NCBI RefSeq assembly: GCF_000006565.2
Contig: NC_031467.1
Location: 1,474,448 to 1,538,447, forward strand
Origin: Toxoplasma gondii ME49
Taxonomy: Eukaryota > Apicomplexa > Conoidasida > Eucoccidiorida > Sarcocystidae
Length of the DNA: 64,000 nt
Direction of reading: 5' to 3'
Within the stretch, counting starts at the first letter, position 1. Every line of letters begins with the position of its first letter. Of the stretch, positions 1-12,941 are shown piece by piece. The notes under the pieces were generated by a model. It saw only the letters and a list, made by a program, of their open reading frames with translations. It made no database searches and was not told the origin of the DNA. Position numbers and translations under genes: made by a program.

Positions 1-1212
1 CTGTGGGACTCAGCTGCTCAACGAACACCCTAGGGAGCAGGAACAGATGTCGCTGCTTCGGTCATGGGATGGGCCTCTACGTGGAAAAATCTGTAAAACC
101 ACTCGATTTCTTTCTTTGACAGCGGTGACAAGAAACTCCACCGTTATGGTGTCACTGCTATACAACTGTGCCAGGACCGGCACGCTGTGGTCGTCTGATC
201 AAGGATGTGATTGGGAGATTACCTGGTGTCAGTCCATCTCCATCTTTTCTGGAAGCTCGCTCACTCGCTTCGGATCGCGACGCGCTGCTTCCCCCAGAGC
301 CTGAGACGTCCACCCCAGCTGCCTCCAGCATCGCTGCTACTCTGTTCGCCAGCGCCTCCAGTTCTGCGGCCTGTCTAAGTTGCGCAGGCGAGCGTATCTC
401 ATACTTGTGTCTAGCTTCAATAGCCATGCGCGTTATCTGTGACCGTGTAACGGCAGCACATCTCTTCAAGACGCGACGCCCAACAGCCATTTTGACGTAC
501 ACATCCTTACAACCCCATTCCTCTTGAAGCGTCTTCGCATCCCTCCTCAGCTTCTCAATCGCAAGCTGCCCAAACGTCACCTCTCCACGGCCCTCCAATG
601 AAACCGTACGGGCAAGGCCTAGTCCTCCTGGCGCAGAGCTTTTGACTCCGGAGTCCTTCACCGGTTTGCGTCTGGCTACAGGTTGACTTGATTGCGTGCC
701 TGGTAAAAACCAGAGAAAAACGTGTCAACGAAGTCAATGCGGGGTTCACGTGTGCGATGCAACCAACAAGTGTCCAGTGCTATGCGGTTATCAGCTGTCC
801 GCGGAGAGGTCTGCTATCTTTGGGCTGGTGTACTTCACTTGCGATGCGGTGCCTTTATGCTCGAATGGGGGATCCGCATCGCGGACTCAGCTGCCGCTTG
901 AGCCGTGATAACGCCATCAAGTGGTGTGAAAAACGCCTACGCCAAGTCCGACAATACTCAGTGCCATGACTCATTCAACTGCCTGTTTGGAATAAGACAT
1001 TCACAGCTCACTGGGATCAGCCGCTCCAGGTGTGGCTCCGCGTCCGCCTGGAGGAGCTGCTGCTGCCGACGCCGCAGGCTCTTCTTGAGTTCCAGAGGTG
1101 TCAATTGCCGAACGCGCGCTGAGCGCAAGCAATGCTTGTGCCGCCTCTAGTTCTGCCTCACTAACGGGGAGCGGTTGACCGGTGAGGTCCTTCTTGGCCG
1201 AATCATCATGTC
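1..1212 (-). CDS. Unrecognised protein, 3' part of a spliced gene running off the left edge
   Basis: Two exons can be seen. The upstream one spans 1212-1012 and has a CCAG acceptor and a GTGAGC donor. The next spans about 699-223, with a strong T-rich acceptor ending TTACCAG and a GTAATC donor. Exon 1212-1012 leaves one base and exon 699 begins with two bases that complete the codon, so the frame stays open across the junction. The second exon encodes a charged, helix-prone stretch of about 70 residues (around FGQLAIEKLRRDAKTLQEEW to YEIRSPAQLRQ), followed by an Ala/Glu-rich helix and a Ser-rich linker. The first exon has a similar Glu-Leu-Glu-Ala helix followed by a Thr/Ser-Gly linker. I do not recognise the family. 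The 5' exons were not found, and the downstream exon lies outside the window. Confidence 0.4.
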
Positions 1213-4200
1213 CTGGAGCACGAGCAGCAAATGCCCTGATACACAGTTCGCCATGAAAGAGGAGTGTTGAGGAAGGTGCCCACAGGTTGCGGAAGATATC
1301 CAGAGCTACGCGGATCCGGCAGAGGTTGGAGTGGTTCCAAATGTTTTCCTCCACCGAGCAGCTGATTGCTGCGACGGCTATGCTTACAAGCGCATGCCAT
1401 GTCACCATTTGGTGATTTCAAAGCACCTGCCGAACCCTGTGAGACCTGAACTGAATGTCCGGCAAGGCGGCGACGCAGGCGCATGATACCGGTGTTTAGG
1501 CGGTGTGGGGGAGACGGACTAACAAAAGCACGGCTATCTGGCGAAATGACAGAGAAATGGGGAAGACTTTCTGCATTCGAACGTGTATTTGCCGCCCCGC
1601 GAGCCTCGTAATGACATGCCACCTGGTGGGCAGCTACCCGATATGGGTCATGTGAGCCGCTGGTGCCGCCAACGTTGGCGATGTCTGGATGGCAACGATG
1701 CTGAGGACATAAGGTATGGCAAGGCTTCTTGAAGCGCCTTTGTCGCATGCAGATGAGAGCAACCGGGTGGCGACTCCGAAAAATATTCGAGCGCGAGATG
1801 CTGTTGAACAGCCAGCCGGTGGTGCGGCTGACCAGTGGGTAGGACGGGTGACCAGCCGGTGGCAGGAAGCTGACACCGAGGTGACGCTGTCTCCGATAGG
1901 GCGGCTTATTTCTACAGGCGACAGTGGAAATACAGTGAACGGGAGATGTTTGGGTTCGACTTACCCGTTTATAAGTGCTCCGACAAGGAAAGGAAAGCAA
2001 GTATTTTCGGTGGTGGTGACACTCATGGACACCCGATTTCGGATGGGCACTCATCCCGTGGCGCTTTAATAGGCACGTACGTACGCAGAGGAGACACATC
2101 AGTTGGCTGCCGACGATATTGACTTCAGGCGATGTTCCGACGGGAAGAGCTTAAGATGGCAGGTAATGCCCTGTCGCATCGTCGAAGCGTGAGGACGCAG
2201 GAGGGTTCTATCAGTCGAGATCCAACGTGTTTGATTACTACTCCTTGACGGCGACAGGTAGCAAAGACAGGAATTTTATGGCCGCTGCCGTGAGGGCATC
2301 CTCAATTACAAGCCGGTACCCTACAAGCCAGTTGTCGCATCTGTAACATAGAAAGAGGGTGGAGATGTGGGTCTGTGTCGACGAGGAAGTGGTTGTGAGG
2401 AACGCATTTCCCAGACAGGATTAGTGGGAACAGGCGTCGTGATAGCCGGAAGTACTCGCCCGACTCCTGAGCGAGGAAGTTGCACACATTGGTTGCAGAG
2501 CAGAGTCTCCGAGACGCATGCAGACGTGCAGTCACAGCGCAGGTGTTCATCCTTTGTGCGCGTGCTGCGGCACGAATGGCCCATCGCTCGAGCTGTTTTG
2601 GGGTATCCAATACGGCACCTCATCGGCAACACACACAGGTGCCTGCTTACCGGCAGCAATGACTCTGTTGTTGACCGCGCATATTCCGTTGTACATACTG
2701 GCATCCCGAACATCTGTATCATATCGGGGTGGGGTGAAGCACATGGGTACGTAGCTTGCGAGATATGGATGTCTCGTACGTGTGTGCTGCCTCTGTTGAC
2801 TGCACCGCTCTATCAGCCTCACTTCACTCCCTCCCGGCATGAACAGTGAGCCGCTGGCAACTGGGCGCGTGATGTGTTGACATTCGCACGATTGTCGAGA
2901 TGGCCTGGTGCTCCTCAGCGTCACTGCTGGAGATGCTCCCCGAACAAGGTGCCACATTGGACCAGCGTGGCTGAAGCCCGTCGACTTACCAAGTCCACAC
3001 CAACCACTCCAGCGCTTTAGCGACAAGGGTGGTCGCTGAGGGGGAAATACAGGCGCATCAGCCCACAGGACGAGGTGCGACGAGCATTGCACAAGGCACC
3101 GCGTTTGGCGGACTCGGTGCCGATTTCACGCAGATGCCTCTTTTTGAAATTTGTTCGCTGTAGACAAGCAGCCAGCTGCTCTGATAAGCATTTATGAATA
3201 CCGGGTCAGTCAAGTGGCGTCAGCCGTGGTCCGTGCGTTACCATACATACAGTGTCGTGCATGTTTGTGATCGGTTTGGGGCGTCGGTGCGATCGGCGAG
3301 ACGGTCGGAATTCCACACTCTTTTTCAGTGCTGCTCTGCCGGGACCTACGTGCTTGCATCCCATGCACATGGATGAGTAGCGAAATGAGATTGACTAGAT
3401 TCTCGTCCTACAGTGCATAGTCCACAAGTGGCTGTCCCCGCTGGGACCGTGGACGTCCGGTCTTGCCTCGAATCACTGGTCTAGTTCATACTCAGAACTC
3501 ACTCCAACTCTCACGTAGGTGGACAGCGACAGAACCTCCCTTCCACTACGGCTGTGTGGCCCACAGGAATAAACGCCAGTTGCTTTCGAAACCTGGATTC
3601 TATTAGCATCTGGTCCCTGGTCGTCCGTTGCTAGAGCTTGTAACCCGCAGATACGTGCACATGTGTGGTGCCTTGAAACAGAGGTCCATGATCTCCCCAA
3701 AAAAGCCAACTCAAAACGGTGCTCTTGCGTCAAATTTGCTTCCCGAAAACTACTACTCAGACGCTAGTCTGATCAGTACCATCGTACTGGGAGTAATCAT
3801 CTCTGAGACAGGATTCTTTATAAGCTTTTTCTGGGGTAGTCAGTTCTCTTGATGTAACAGGTGTGACACTACATTCCCGCTTGTTACTAGTGTGGGGTTG
3901 TGAAGCATCGTCGCCGGTCGAGTCTGCGCGCGTCCAGGTAGTTTTGTGGACTGGTTTTCCGTTAACGCTGGACCGAGGCGGGAAGTTCCACGAATGAGGT
4001 GTGCATCCTGAGTCGTCGATACACACATCTCTTCTGTCAAGCCGGAAACCGGATCAGACGAAACCGTATTTTCGCTTACATCTCACTACCCATGTCGCTA
4101 AGGGTGGTCCTGCTGAGAAAAGTGGAAGGGGTATCATCGATGAGAGCGAGGGTGCGTATGGAGACCCCCAACAGAGGCTGATGCCTGACCTGGGTCCGAC

Positions 4201-4286
4201 GGCGTCGTGGAAGGTAGCGATTCATGACGGAGTGAAGTCTCAGTGCTCGATGTCGCAAGAGATCGGATGGCGACGAGACCGAGCTC
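1213..4286. other. Gene-poor stretch, no supported gene
   Basis: Short frames occur on both strands, but none has convincing composition, splice sites or motifs. It may be intron or intergenic DNA of the unrecognised minus-strand gene at the left edge. The only recognisable item is the coxIII-like fragment near 3757-3850. Confidence 0.4.
3757..3850 (+). pseudogene. coxIII-like mitochondrial DNA fragment (NUMT)
   Basis: The plus strand reads STIVLGVIISETGFFISFFW, which has the character of the cytochrome c oxidase subunit III membrane segment containing the Ser-Glu-x-x-Phe-Phe motif. The same DNA, with scattered substitutions, recurs near 52440-52500. It has no start, no full-length frame and no nuclear gene context, so it is best read as a mitochondrial fragment inserted into the nucleus. 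Nuclear insertions of mitochondrial DNA are known to be abundant in Toxoplasma and relatives. The exact edges are uncertain. Confidence 0.55.
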
Positions 4287-5025
4287 CTAAACGCTCCGAG
4301 GCGGGCTGGTGGGCGACGTGTGCAGCGCAGATGGAGCTTCGCGGATGGGCCGCTTCTTGAGCGGCAGCGACAGAGATCGAGTCAGCTCAGATATAGGAGC
4401 AGACGTTGCGGGGTGTGCCAGGGGAGGAGGGGCGGTCAGTTGAGAAACCTCCAGCGGTGTACCCGGACCCTGAGACAGCGCTGAGAAATGAGGTGGTCCC
4501 GGGCCCTCCGTTGACGTCGACGACTGGGGCCCAAGCGGAGAGACAAGAGTCGGGGGCGATGGCAGGGATGCAGCGGATTGAGCTGATAAATAAGGAAGGA
4601 GCCGTGCTTTTTTGGAGGGGGGTGCCTCGATCCCACCAGAGGTACCTTTCGTTTCGGAGGGGGCTGGGCTGCGGTGGAGAGTGCTGGAGCGAACTGGTTC
4701 TGGACGTGCCGGTACCTGTGCGCCTGAAGCCTGTGGCGCGCGTTTAACTGCTGTTGGCGAAGACGCTCCCCTTTGCCGTGATTGGCGAGTGCGTTTCCTC
4801 TGGGCCTGTAGACTTGCGGAAGGCTTATGGCATCGGGTAGACGCGACTCCACGGGCCTCTTGCAGCGGCAACTGCGCCAGAGGAGTTAGCGAAAGCGACC
4901 TAGACGACAGCGTAGCTTCTACGCCGCTTGAGGAGCTTTCACCATGGTGATCGACAGTGGTCTGGGGTACGTGTTTTTTCGTTACCCTTTGTTTTTGGAC
5001 GACGTCGGCCGGCTGGACTGCGCCG
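4287..5025 (-). CDS. Ser/Pro-rich coding exon of an unrecognised protein
   Basis: An open frame of about 245 codons follows a plausible CTGTTAG acceptor at 5026-5028 and ends at a TAG at 4287. It has no in-frame ATG near its start, so it should be an internal-to-terminal exon with unlocated upstream exons. Composition is rich in Ser, Pro, Ala, Arg and Gln, with a basic cluster PPSKKARLLPY that resembles a nuclear localisation signal. It precedes the exons at 1212-1012 and 699-223 on the same strand and could belong to the same gene through an alternative donor, but no good donor before the stop was found. No family is recognised. Confidence 0.35.
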
Positions 5026-7939
5026 CTAACAGAACCACAACACTGATGGCTCACCACGAAACGAAGTCGACACAGTTCAGCCAAAACACCTATTTTGGGA
5101 CATCGTGCTCGAAACAACTTACTCAGGTGCCGTTCCCTCTACGCTAAGCGGACTGAAGCACAGGCACTAACAGTTGATTCGATGTGGACAGAAGGCGGCG
5201 GCGCTGCAGCTCGGGTTACGTTTCGTCGCTCCGTAATGATCACGACTCTAGTGCTGGCCGCTCGACTCCAAGACGACTCGAACCGCATTCCGTACCGCCC
5301 TGGTACTGGACAAGGTGTGTGTTGGGCAGAGTCATACATAATGGTAGGTTGAAACGTGTTCCTGGCGTTGGTGGAGACTCACCACCTGATTCGGAATCAT
5401 GTGGTGTTTCCACTTCACGTGCCTTGGGTTGGTGAACTGCAGCTGTGGATCAATAGAATTCCCGAGCGCTCTATGCTGACTGTTGCCGTTCTGAGGGGAC
5501 TGGCGACGGATCGCTCCCACGGGCCATGCGATTACCATGCCTCTGGGCAACAAGATGATCTGCGCTATGGTACCACCTCGCCGGCAACTCTGGTGTTCCT
5601 ATTGGGATATCCGTAACTTGTATTTTACCCCTAGAACATAATCGTTTTGCAGTAATCGAACGGTCGTACGATAATGAAACCAAACACGTGTAGCTGTCTT
5701 GTAAGCACTGCAGTTGGTTGGTGGTGTCCAGCAGTCATGAAGAATTCGGTTGTCTCTATCTCGTAAACTGGAGTCGTATTTTTCTTCGTGGTTGACGATG
5801 ACAAGGTATGCGAACGCCTCGTGAACCTCTCCAGGCGCTGACGTCTGTGGCGATCTGACGTTTGCAACACACAAACGCAGACCTGCAGAACCGCTTCGGG
5901 GTTCACAAAGGTCTTAAGGTTCCCCGAAATTGCTAGCGTAGTCACTGGTTGCCTGCCCCCCCCCCCGCCGATGAAGGCGCTTCTCTATGGAGCTGAGAAG
6001 TCCTGATACTTCACGCCTGTGGCGTTAACACGCACCACAGCTGATGAACCGTATCAAGCACTAAGATAATTGTATTTTGAATTACTGATGGTTATGATCT
6101 TGAACTGGTCGGAAAGTCACCCATTCGCTCGGAAGAACGCTGAGATTCTGTGACACCGTCACACGCATACGCTCTGTGTCAGAGCGAAGTGTTGAGGAGA
6201 GGAAAGAATTCTGTACAAGCTCCAGCTCCTACAGGCTGTAGCGTGTGAGACTGGAGTCTCAGGGGAGGTTCAGCGAACTCCCCGACTGAAATTCCATCGA
6301 CAATTGTACCAGCCAGATTACCATCATATTCCAATCTATGCGTGTCAGGCTCCTGGGAGCTTCGTATCAAGACTCCTGCTGTACTTGTCTTCTCTAGCTC
6401 TTTTTCATAGGTGAACATTTTAGCAGCGTCACAGGCTGGTGTTCGTGGGTATCCTTAATATCTCGGTTCAGTTCATCGCTTTTTGACGAGTGACCTCCTT
6501 AGATTTTACAGTTTAGTACCCTTCAATGTTCTTATGTAGTTGCAGCTGTTTGTTGGTCAACGTATCATCAAATCGGATTGCCTCGTTTTTTGCCCGTCGT
6601 CTCCGTTCACATATGTTCCATTGAGAGCGAGCCGCTGCAGATGTTGTCTGTCTGTTTTCCAGAAGAGACACACCAATGTTTTCTTTTTTCCAAAGGATTG
6701 TACTGTTCGCTCGATGTAGCGGTTAGTTGAGCTGCGACGCAACCCACACAAGCCGTGGGGTCTAAAGGTTACGGTTTAGGGGTTACGGTTTAGGGGTTAC
6801 GGTTTAGCGAACGGAGCAAACGAACGGAATCTGAGACGGAAATGCTGCGAGAGTGTGAAGGGGGAACCTCCAACAACCCCTGTTATTGAATATGGCATCT
6901 CCACATCACCTAGCATGCGGTTCCGTCTACAGTGGGAGACCAGGTGCAACGCGGGCCAACGGTGACATCCCAGCGTTGGACGTCACCCGGATGGACCTCA
7001 TAAAAAACCTACGCGACGAAAAGTCGGCCTCGAGCTGTTCATACCATAGAAAAATTTACAACCTCTGAATGGTCTTTGGTAGCTTTTAGAAACACAGATC
7101 CCCGATGGTAGAAGGAGATTTTTTTCAGGTCACTCAATGCCCTTGTCATAACAAGTAGAAGACAGTTTTACATGTGCTGTTTCAGGGGTGCTGTAATGGT
7201 ATGTAGTGCTTTTGGGAATTCCGAAAGGCTGCATCTTAACGCAGCACTCACGTGTTTCAGTGACAACATTCCCACGCACAACCAAACTGCAACCTCTTCG
7301 GTTCTGGGAAATCGGGCTCAGTAAGAATTCAGTTAGTACATGTTAAATTGGCTCACGAGGATGCTGCATACTCTCAAAGTTTCAGAGCAACACTGTTACC
7401 CAGCGACAACGGCTCCTCGGTGTCGCAGTACAGCCGAGCCCTCTGGCACATCCATACACTGAGGACTGCTTTTAAAGTGTTGCACACCGATGAAACATAT
7501 TCCGTATAAAGTGTACGTTAGGTTTGTTTGATAGCCTCTTCGAGCAGCTTTTCAATTGTCTGACAATCCGCTGACGATTGCTCCCGCGCCCGGACAGAAC
7601 GTAGGGCCAGGCCTCTGCGTATGCCAACAGAGAGAGAAAGTCACGCGTGTGAGTGAGAGAACATGCAGAAACAAAAAATGATAGACTGGTCGTTGGCGGC
7701 GAAGTAGGTCAACATCAACTATCGTTTGCGATGCTCACAGCAGGACATGCCTGTTCGGGCGAAAGACAGGAGTCGGTTTGGACAAGAGAAGGTGAAATTA
7801 CGCAACCAGGATTTCCAGTTTGACCAACAAACCAGCATGACACATTTCCTAACAGATGTTTTTATTGCTTTACCCGTACCGTCTCGATATGCATGCAAGC
7901 TCGATCTTCAAGACTTCGTCGGGAATCACGTTTCGTCTC
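5026..7939. other. Gene-poor intergenic region
   Basis: Nothing longer than about 100 codons is convincing. The stretch has a run of 11 C at 5956-5966 and the telomere-like array at 6767-6807. Its right end probably contains the 3' UTR of the minus-strand gene ending at 7940. Confidence 0.5.
6767..6807 (+). repeat. Interstitial telomere-like array, three 14-bp units
   Basis: Three tandem copies of GGTTACGGTTTAGG (the last lacking its final G). Each 14-mer equals one plant/apicomplexan-type telomere unit TTTAGGG joined to a diverged copy GTTACGG. TTTAGGG is the established telomere repeat of Toxoplasma and Plasmodium. Its internal position suggests a repaired break or a degenerate subtelomeric remnant. 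Confidence 0.7.
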
Positions 7940-10900
7940 TCAAAAGCGCCCAGTTTTTTCAGCTTCTGGATCTCTTTGAGCGCCTGCAATAGCACATTCC
8001 AAAAGAAGTTTAACTGAAATGCAGGTCCCCAGAGGCACAGGGGTTCGCAGTACTTCTTGGTCAACGTGTTCGAGGTGCCTGATCTGTGATGAGAGTTCTA
8101 CCACTGTAGACGAATTATCTACCAAGATGGAGAGGAGGTACCAACAAAAGATAAAGGGAACGCCCGCTGATGGCAGATACCTCAGAAATATTGGTACAGT
8201 CTTCAACAAAACTCGAGCACGACCAGGAGCTGCGTTGATTTTTAAACGAGGTGAGGTTTTAGGCATTACAGATATAGAGATTCGCTAGTCATGACTTCCC
8301 ACCTGTACCGAACGTTTTTTCGTATCTACCGGGACAGCAGTTTAACTGAATGACCTTGCGTAGAGTGATACTGGCGTCACATGGATGGAAGTAATTTTTC
8401 CCGATCTGTAGACTTACCAAAGTCGCAACGTTCACCACGTGCTCGCTTAGATTTAATTTGAGAAGGCAAAGACTGGCATTTGCAAGAGCACGAATGCGGT
8501 GGACCTGCATCATGACGCAGCTTTGCAATGACTTTGGTTCGCTAGCCTCGGGGCAGCCTTGCTCAAGTGTGAATGCGTTGTGGTAAAGTTGTAAAGCGGC
8601 ACGATATTCCTGTCTTTTCATACGAGCGCCCGCTGCGGCGAACAGGAGTTCCAACGTTTCGATTTCAGAAGACTCCGAAGCATCGACGAGTCTTCTACCC
8701 GATTCGGCTCCTGTAGAAAAGAGGATAGAGCATGTATGTTCAGGAGGCTTGTCAAAGTGATACAGCTGGTTAAGACTGGCGTTGCACTAGGATGACACCA
8801 GCCTCATGAGTGGACAGTGATTCGCCTTTTAACGCTGCTTGGATTTTCCGAGTACGTGATGGAGTCACATTTCAAATACAGCAGTACTGAGGGTAGCTGG
8901 ATTCTATTCTGTATGGCAAGAAAGCTACGGATCCGGGACCAGCAACGTATTACAGCGACTACAACCGTGGTCTCCAGCTCCCAGGGCTGTACGCTTCCCC
9001 TCGGGGAGTACATACTACGAGTTGGACTGCTGGTTCAGAACTTCAAGGTCTTTGTTCACCGGATCCAAGTTCTGTTGTGCTCTTCATGACCAAATAGCAC
9101 AGACCACATCCCACATCGCTTGGAAGTGAACTGTTGTAAACTATACCAATCGAGGTATTGTTGCTGTTGGTTGGAGATTTAACTTCGACTGCTGTTGAGA
9201 CCTTTTCCCTCCCGTGACGGGAAACGAGTAACTTCTTGGTAACCCTCGTCGCGTTTTGTGTTGCTTCAGCGTCAGAGGCGTTTGTTTCCATCACACTCGT
9301 CAACTGCTCGAGTGCATCTTCCATAAGACCAGAGTGTTCCAGAGCCGCAGCTTTTCGGAGTCGCGCCTTCGTCCAGAGAGATTTCACTGTGTGTTCGCTC
9401 TTCTGAGCGGGTAACACCACATCAAAGAAAAACCAACGCCCTTCGAATTGTTTCTCTGACCTAGACTACAGCGCTGAATAAATCTTCTCAGGATGAGAAA
9501 TATGCTGAACTTGGGGGCAAACGAGTTTCTGCGCTGTCTACTGCCGCATTGTGTGTTGTGCGTCAACATCGTTAACCGAGTCCGCCTTCAGCTTACATTT
9601 CTTTCAAGAAATCTCTAAACGGAAAGTATGGAGGCTAAGGCGTTTGACCTCGACTGTTTGCTTACAGGTACGAAGGCAAACGCTTCGAACGATGAGCTGG
9701 CCTCAGCTGCCCGTCCTTGTTGAACAGAAACAGAAGATTTTCTTTGCTGTTCATCCTTTCTGGTCCAACAGGTAGGTGTTAGGCTGGCTGCATTTAAGTT
9801 CTCAGAGGCTGCGTCGCAATCTACAACGCATGCACGGACATGTCCTGCTTGTAGACACGCAAGTGCTCTGTTGACAAAATACAATGCCTGCAACAGGCCG
9901 AACGCCGGATCTTGTCTTGTTTCATGTAGCAGATCTGTGTACAATCGGACTGTCTCCTCCAGATGGTGACTACCACGGAGTTCCGAAGGATGGCCCGACT
10001 GATAATTGGACGCTGTCACGCGTCTGTTGCGATGGACCGCGTTCCGCATATAACTGTCAGCTTGTCTCTTTCTCAAGAGAATCGGGTAAAGCCTAACACG
10101 ATATCGACAGGCATAAAGGCACATATATCCAGCAGGCGCTTGGCCTGACAAAAAAGATGCACGCTGCACCCGCTGGTGGAACAGAGTTTTTGCCGTGCAC
10201 GCAGGCTCGAGGATCCACCGGCTATAGTCCCGGGCGTTGCAGTTAAACCATAGATGACAAGTAGGATCCATGCATAGAAAGAGTGAAAATCGTTCACCTA
10301 GTTGCTTACTGTTTGATGTGATATAGATCAGTCTGCAGGCTCTTCGCGTGGACCACAGGAAGCTCTGATGTATCCTTTAGAGCGTCTTCGAGAATTGTTT
10401 CCGCCCTGCGAGAAACACATACTCGGACAACGGAGGTACCTGTTTCTTCTTTCTCAGTCACCATCGGTTGATTTCAGTGAAACAAGTGCATAATATTTAG
10501 ATGCTTCTCGGGTCGAGTTTTCACCTGCTAGCACCCGTTCTCGTGCATTACTAGTTAACAGTCTGACCTTGCAATAAATGACAACCGTAGACCTTCCACG
10601 AGATACCAAAGGACGCTGCCCCTTCCCTCTCCCCCCCCGCCTGCGAGGAGCGCGGGCAAGGGCCAGTGAACCTTCAGGCTTTTTTCATGGGGGCATAGTA
10701 CACTGCACACGACGTTGCTTGTTTGTAAAGGAGAGTGTGTCCCTTCCCCTGAAGTACATAGATGAGCAGGCAGCTTACTGATTGAACAATCCTTTTGAAA
10801 GGAAGCAGACAGCAGCTCTGTTACAAAGGAGGGCACGCAGTCGAGCATTTTGTTGTCTGAGAAAGGGACTGGTATTTTTTCCAGGCATTCGCTCAGTGCC

Positions 10901-12941
10901 GGCCAGGAATCTGAGGCCATGCTTGCAGTCGTCAATGCACTGATCAGGATGAAAAACAGGCGCCACATGGAAATGAAGAGCAGCGCCATGGGTGTTTGTT
11001 GTAGGCCAGTTGGCTTCTCGGCACAAGAAATTAATAGGACTAAGGTGTCCGCCTTTCCATCAAAGGTGAGCCAGTCTACTTTGACGAATTTATGAAAACT
11101 CGGATGTTGTCTCCTCGATATATGCTTTACCAACTGCGTTTTTAGGCGGGGGCGGTGAACGCTATATTTGAAACGTTGAGCGACAGCTCACTTTCGTCTT
11201 CATGTACCGGATCTAGCGGGTGTTCGGTTTGTTCTATTTCTACAATAGGCATGATCTTAACTATGCTCTGCTAACACAGTAGAACTTCAATCCGCTAAAC
11301 GAAAACCTAGAAGATGTAGACCTGTAGTCCAACTCGTTGTATTTACTCGCCATAAAAAGTCATCCTTCCCCAGTGCAGTCGCCGGAGTGTAACTGAATTA
11401 AGAAACAGCCTGTTCCTTCATCGTTCACCGCAGTTTGACAATCTTTTGTTGCTTGTGGCTGCACAGCAGCATTCACCATTCGCACCGCACGAGATAACGA
11501 GACCAGAGAGCGGCATTTCTCATTTGTCTCCTTTGCCGTTCGAAATTTTTCCTTCGAACAGAAAGACGTCCCAAAAGCTTGTCTTTATGCAGGATTGCTA
11601 ACACTTTCAGATTAATCTTGGTGACCGTATAACGAGCCACGAAAGTTCATTTCAAACTGTCAGTGGTGACGACATAACTACATATATGCTTGCAAGTCGG
11701 TGTGTATTAGCCAGCAGTATCAGCACAGACGGATGCGCCGACGTCTGATGAAGATTCTCGAGTATTGAGTGTGTTTTCATACGCACCTTGTCAACCTGGC
11801 CTAGGAGGAGGTGACAGTAACCGCGATTGCAGAAGCACCGCGCGCTACCTGCGAGATTTATAGATGTGCTGTAGGCTTCGATCGCACTTCGGAGATCTCC
11901 ATTTTTCAGCATACTATCTCCCTTCTGCTTCAGCCACTCGGAGTTTTCCTCGCGGAGGGCGCGACCATCCATCGGAGGTTGTATGGCGGAGATGTGTTGC
12001 CCACTTTTGGGGAGGGGTGGCACTTTGTTGCCCCTTGCAGGAAGACGTTTTCTCCTCCGTGTCGTGAAAGTCAGTGTAATTCTCTTCTTCCCTGGTGCAG
12101 AATCATCCAGGCGACATTCGCCTGGCGTGCTACACTCTTCCCTACTGCTGCGGTCTGACAGGTCATGTTCCTCAAGTGCCGCGTCTGGACGACTCTCAAC
12201 GTCTAAAATGAACGGCGTCTTTGGAACAGGATTTTCATGCTTCCTGTTCTGCACAACCTGAACTCCCACCGGACGTTCCTGAGATCGATGGGCAACACCA
12301 CCTTTGACTTGAAATAATTTTCCAGCAGTCCTCCTTTCATTGATGCTTCGTGCATGTAGCAACGACACGGAAGCGACCGGAGGGTGACTGTCTTTTGTTA
12401 TTTCCTTGCAAGAATATGCCTGATCTTCCGGATTTTCAGGTACATTGTATAGTGTGTGGAGTGCCCGAAGTTTCTCACTCTCTGCCTGCGATTCAAGCCA
12501 CTGACGGGCTCCACTGTCCAAACGCCACTGCTCTTCCTGCGCTGATTTTCGTTTGTCGTACTTCCGCTCTTTGAGCTTCTGTCGTCGCTCCTGTTGTTTC
12601 CGTTCATAGATCTTGATTGAAGCTTCCCTTCTTGCCAACAAACTCTCTTTGGTAACTTCAGGATTATCGGTGGCACAAAACGCTTTCCAAATTCCACTTT
12701 TCTTTTTTCTGAGCCGAAGAACGAGGTGGGCACCTGATAACGATGCATCTACAGTTTCATCATCGATTTCGTCAAACAAGTCAACTTCGAAAAAGTATGG
12801 CGGCGAGCTAATGCGTATGTAGAGTGGTGAAATGATTCTACGGACATCAGGCGTGTGGAAGCTGGACAACACAGGAATACAGAGAGCGAATGCTACCGTA
12901 TCCGACGTTTCTGACCACTCGAACTTGATTGGAACGGGCAT
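7940..12941 (-). CDS. CS-domain and TPR protein, DNAAF4 (DYX1C1)-like axonemal dynein assembly factor
   Basis: Six exons keep phase throughout: 12941-11787, 10939-10779, 9969-9666, 9402-9147, 8710-8418 and 8083-7940, giving about 770 aa from the ATG at 12941. Residues 1-95 form a p23-like CS domain; the segment FFEVDLFDEIDDETVDA closely matches the DNAAF4 family. A charged Lys/Arg/Glu helix follows (about 95-150). From about 333 (EWLKQKGDSMLKNGDLRSAI) TPR motifs begin and run through exon 2, with further TPR-like helices in exons 3 to 6. Family members are cytoplasmic HSP90/HSP70 co-chaperones that preassemble axonemal dynein arms. In coccidians only the microgamete has flagella, so sexual-stage expression is expected. 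The tail after residue 440 is longer than in animal homologues (about 420 aa). Intron 4 carries a coxIII-like fragment. The donor at 9146 (GTATAG) and the acceptor at 9970 are the weakest junctions. Confidence 0.75.
8995..9095 (+). pseudogene. coxIII-like mitochondrial fragment inside an intron
   Basis: The plus strand reads VHTTSWTAGSELQGLC followed by SPDPSSVVLFMT, which resembles coxIII downstream of its Phe-Phe-Trp-Gly segment. The same DNA with substitutions is found at about 52500-52560, where it directly follows the other coxIII-like half. Here it lies antisense within the fourth intron of the DNAAF4-like gene. Flanking sequence at 8817-8995 is open on the plus strand and may also be mitochondrial, but I could not identify it. 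Confidence 0.5.
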
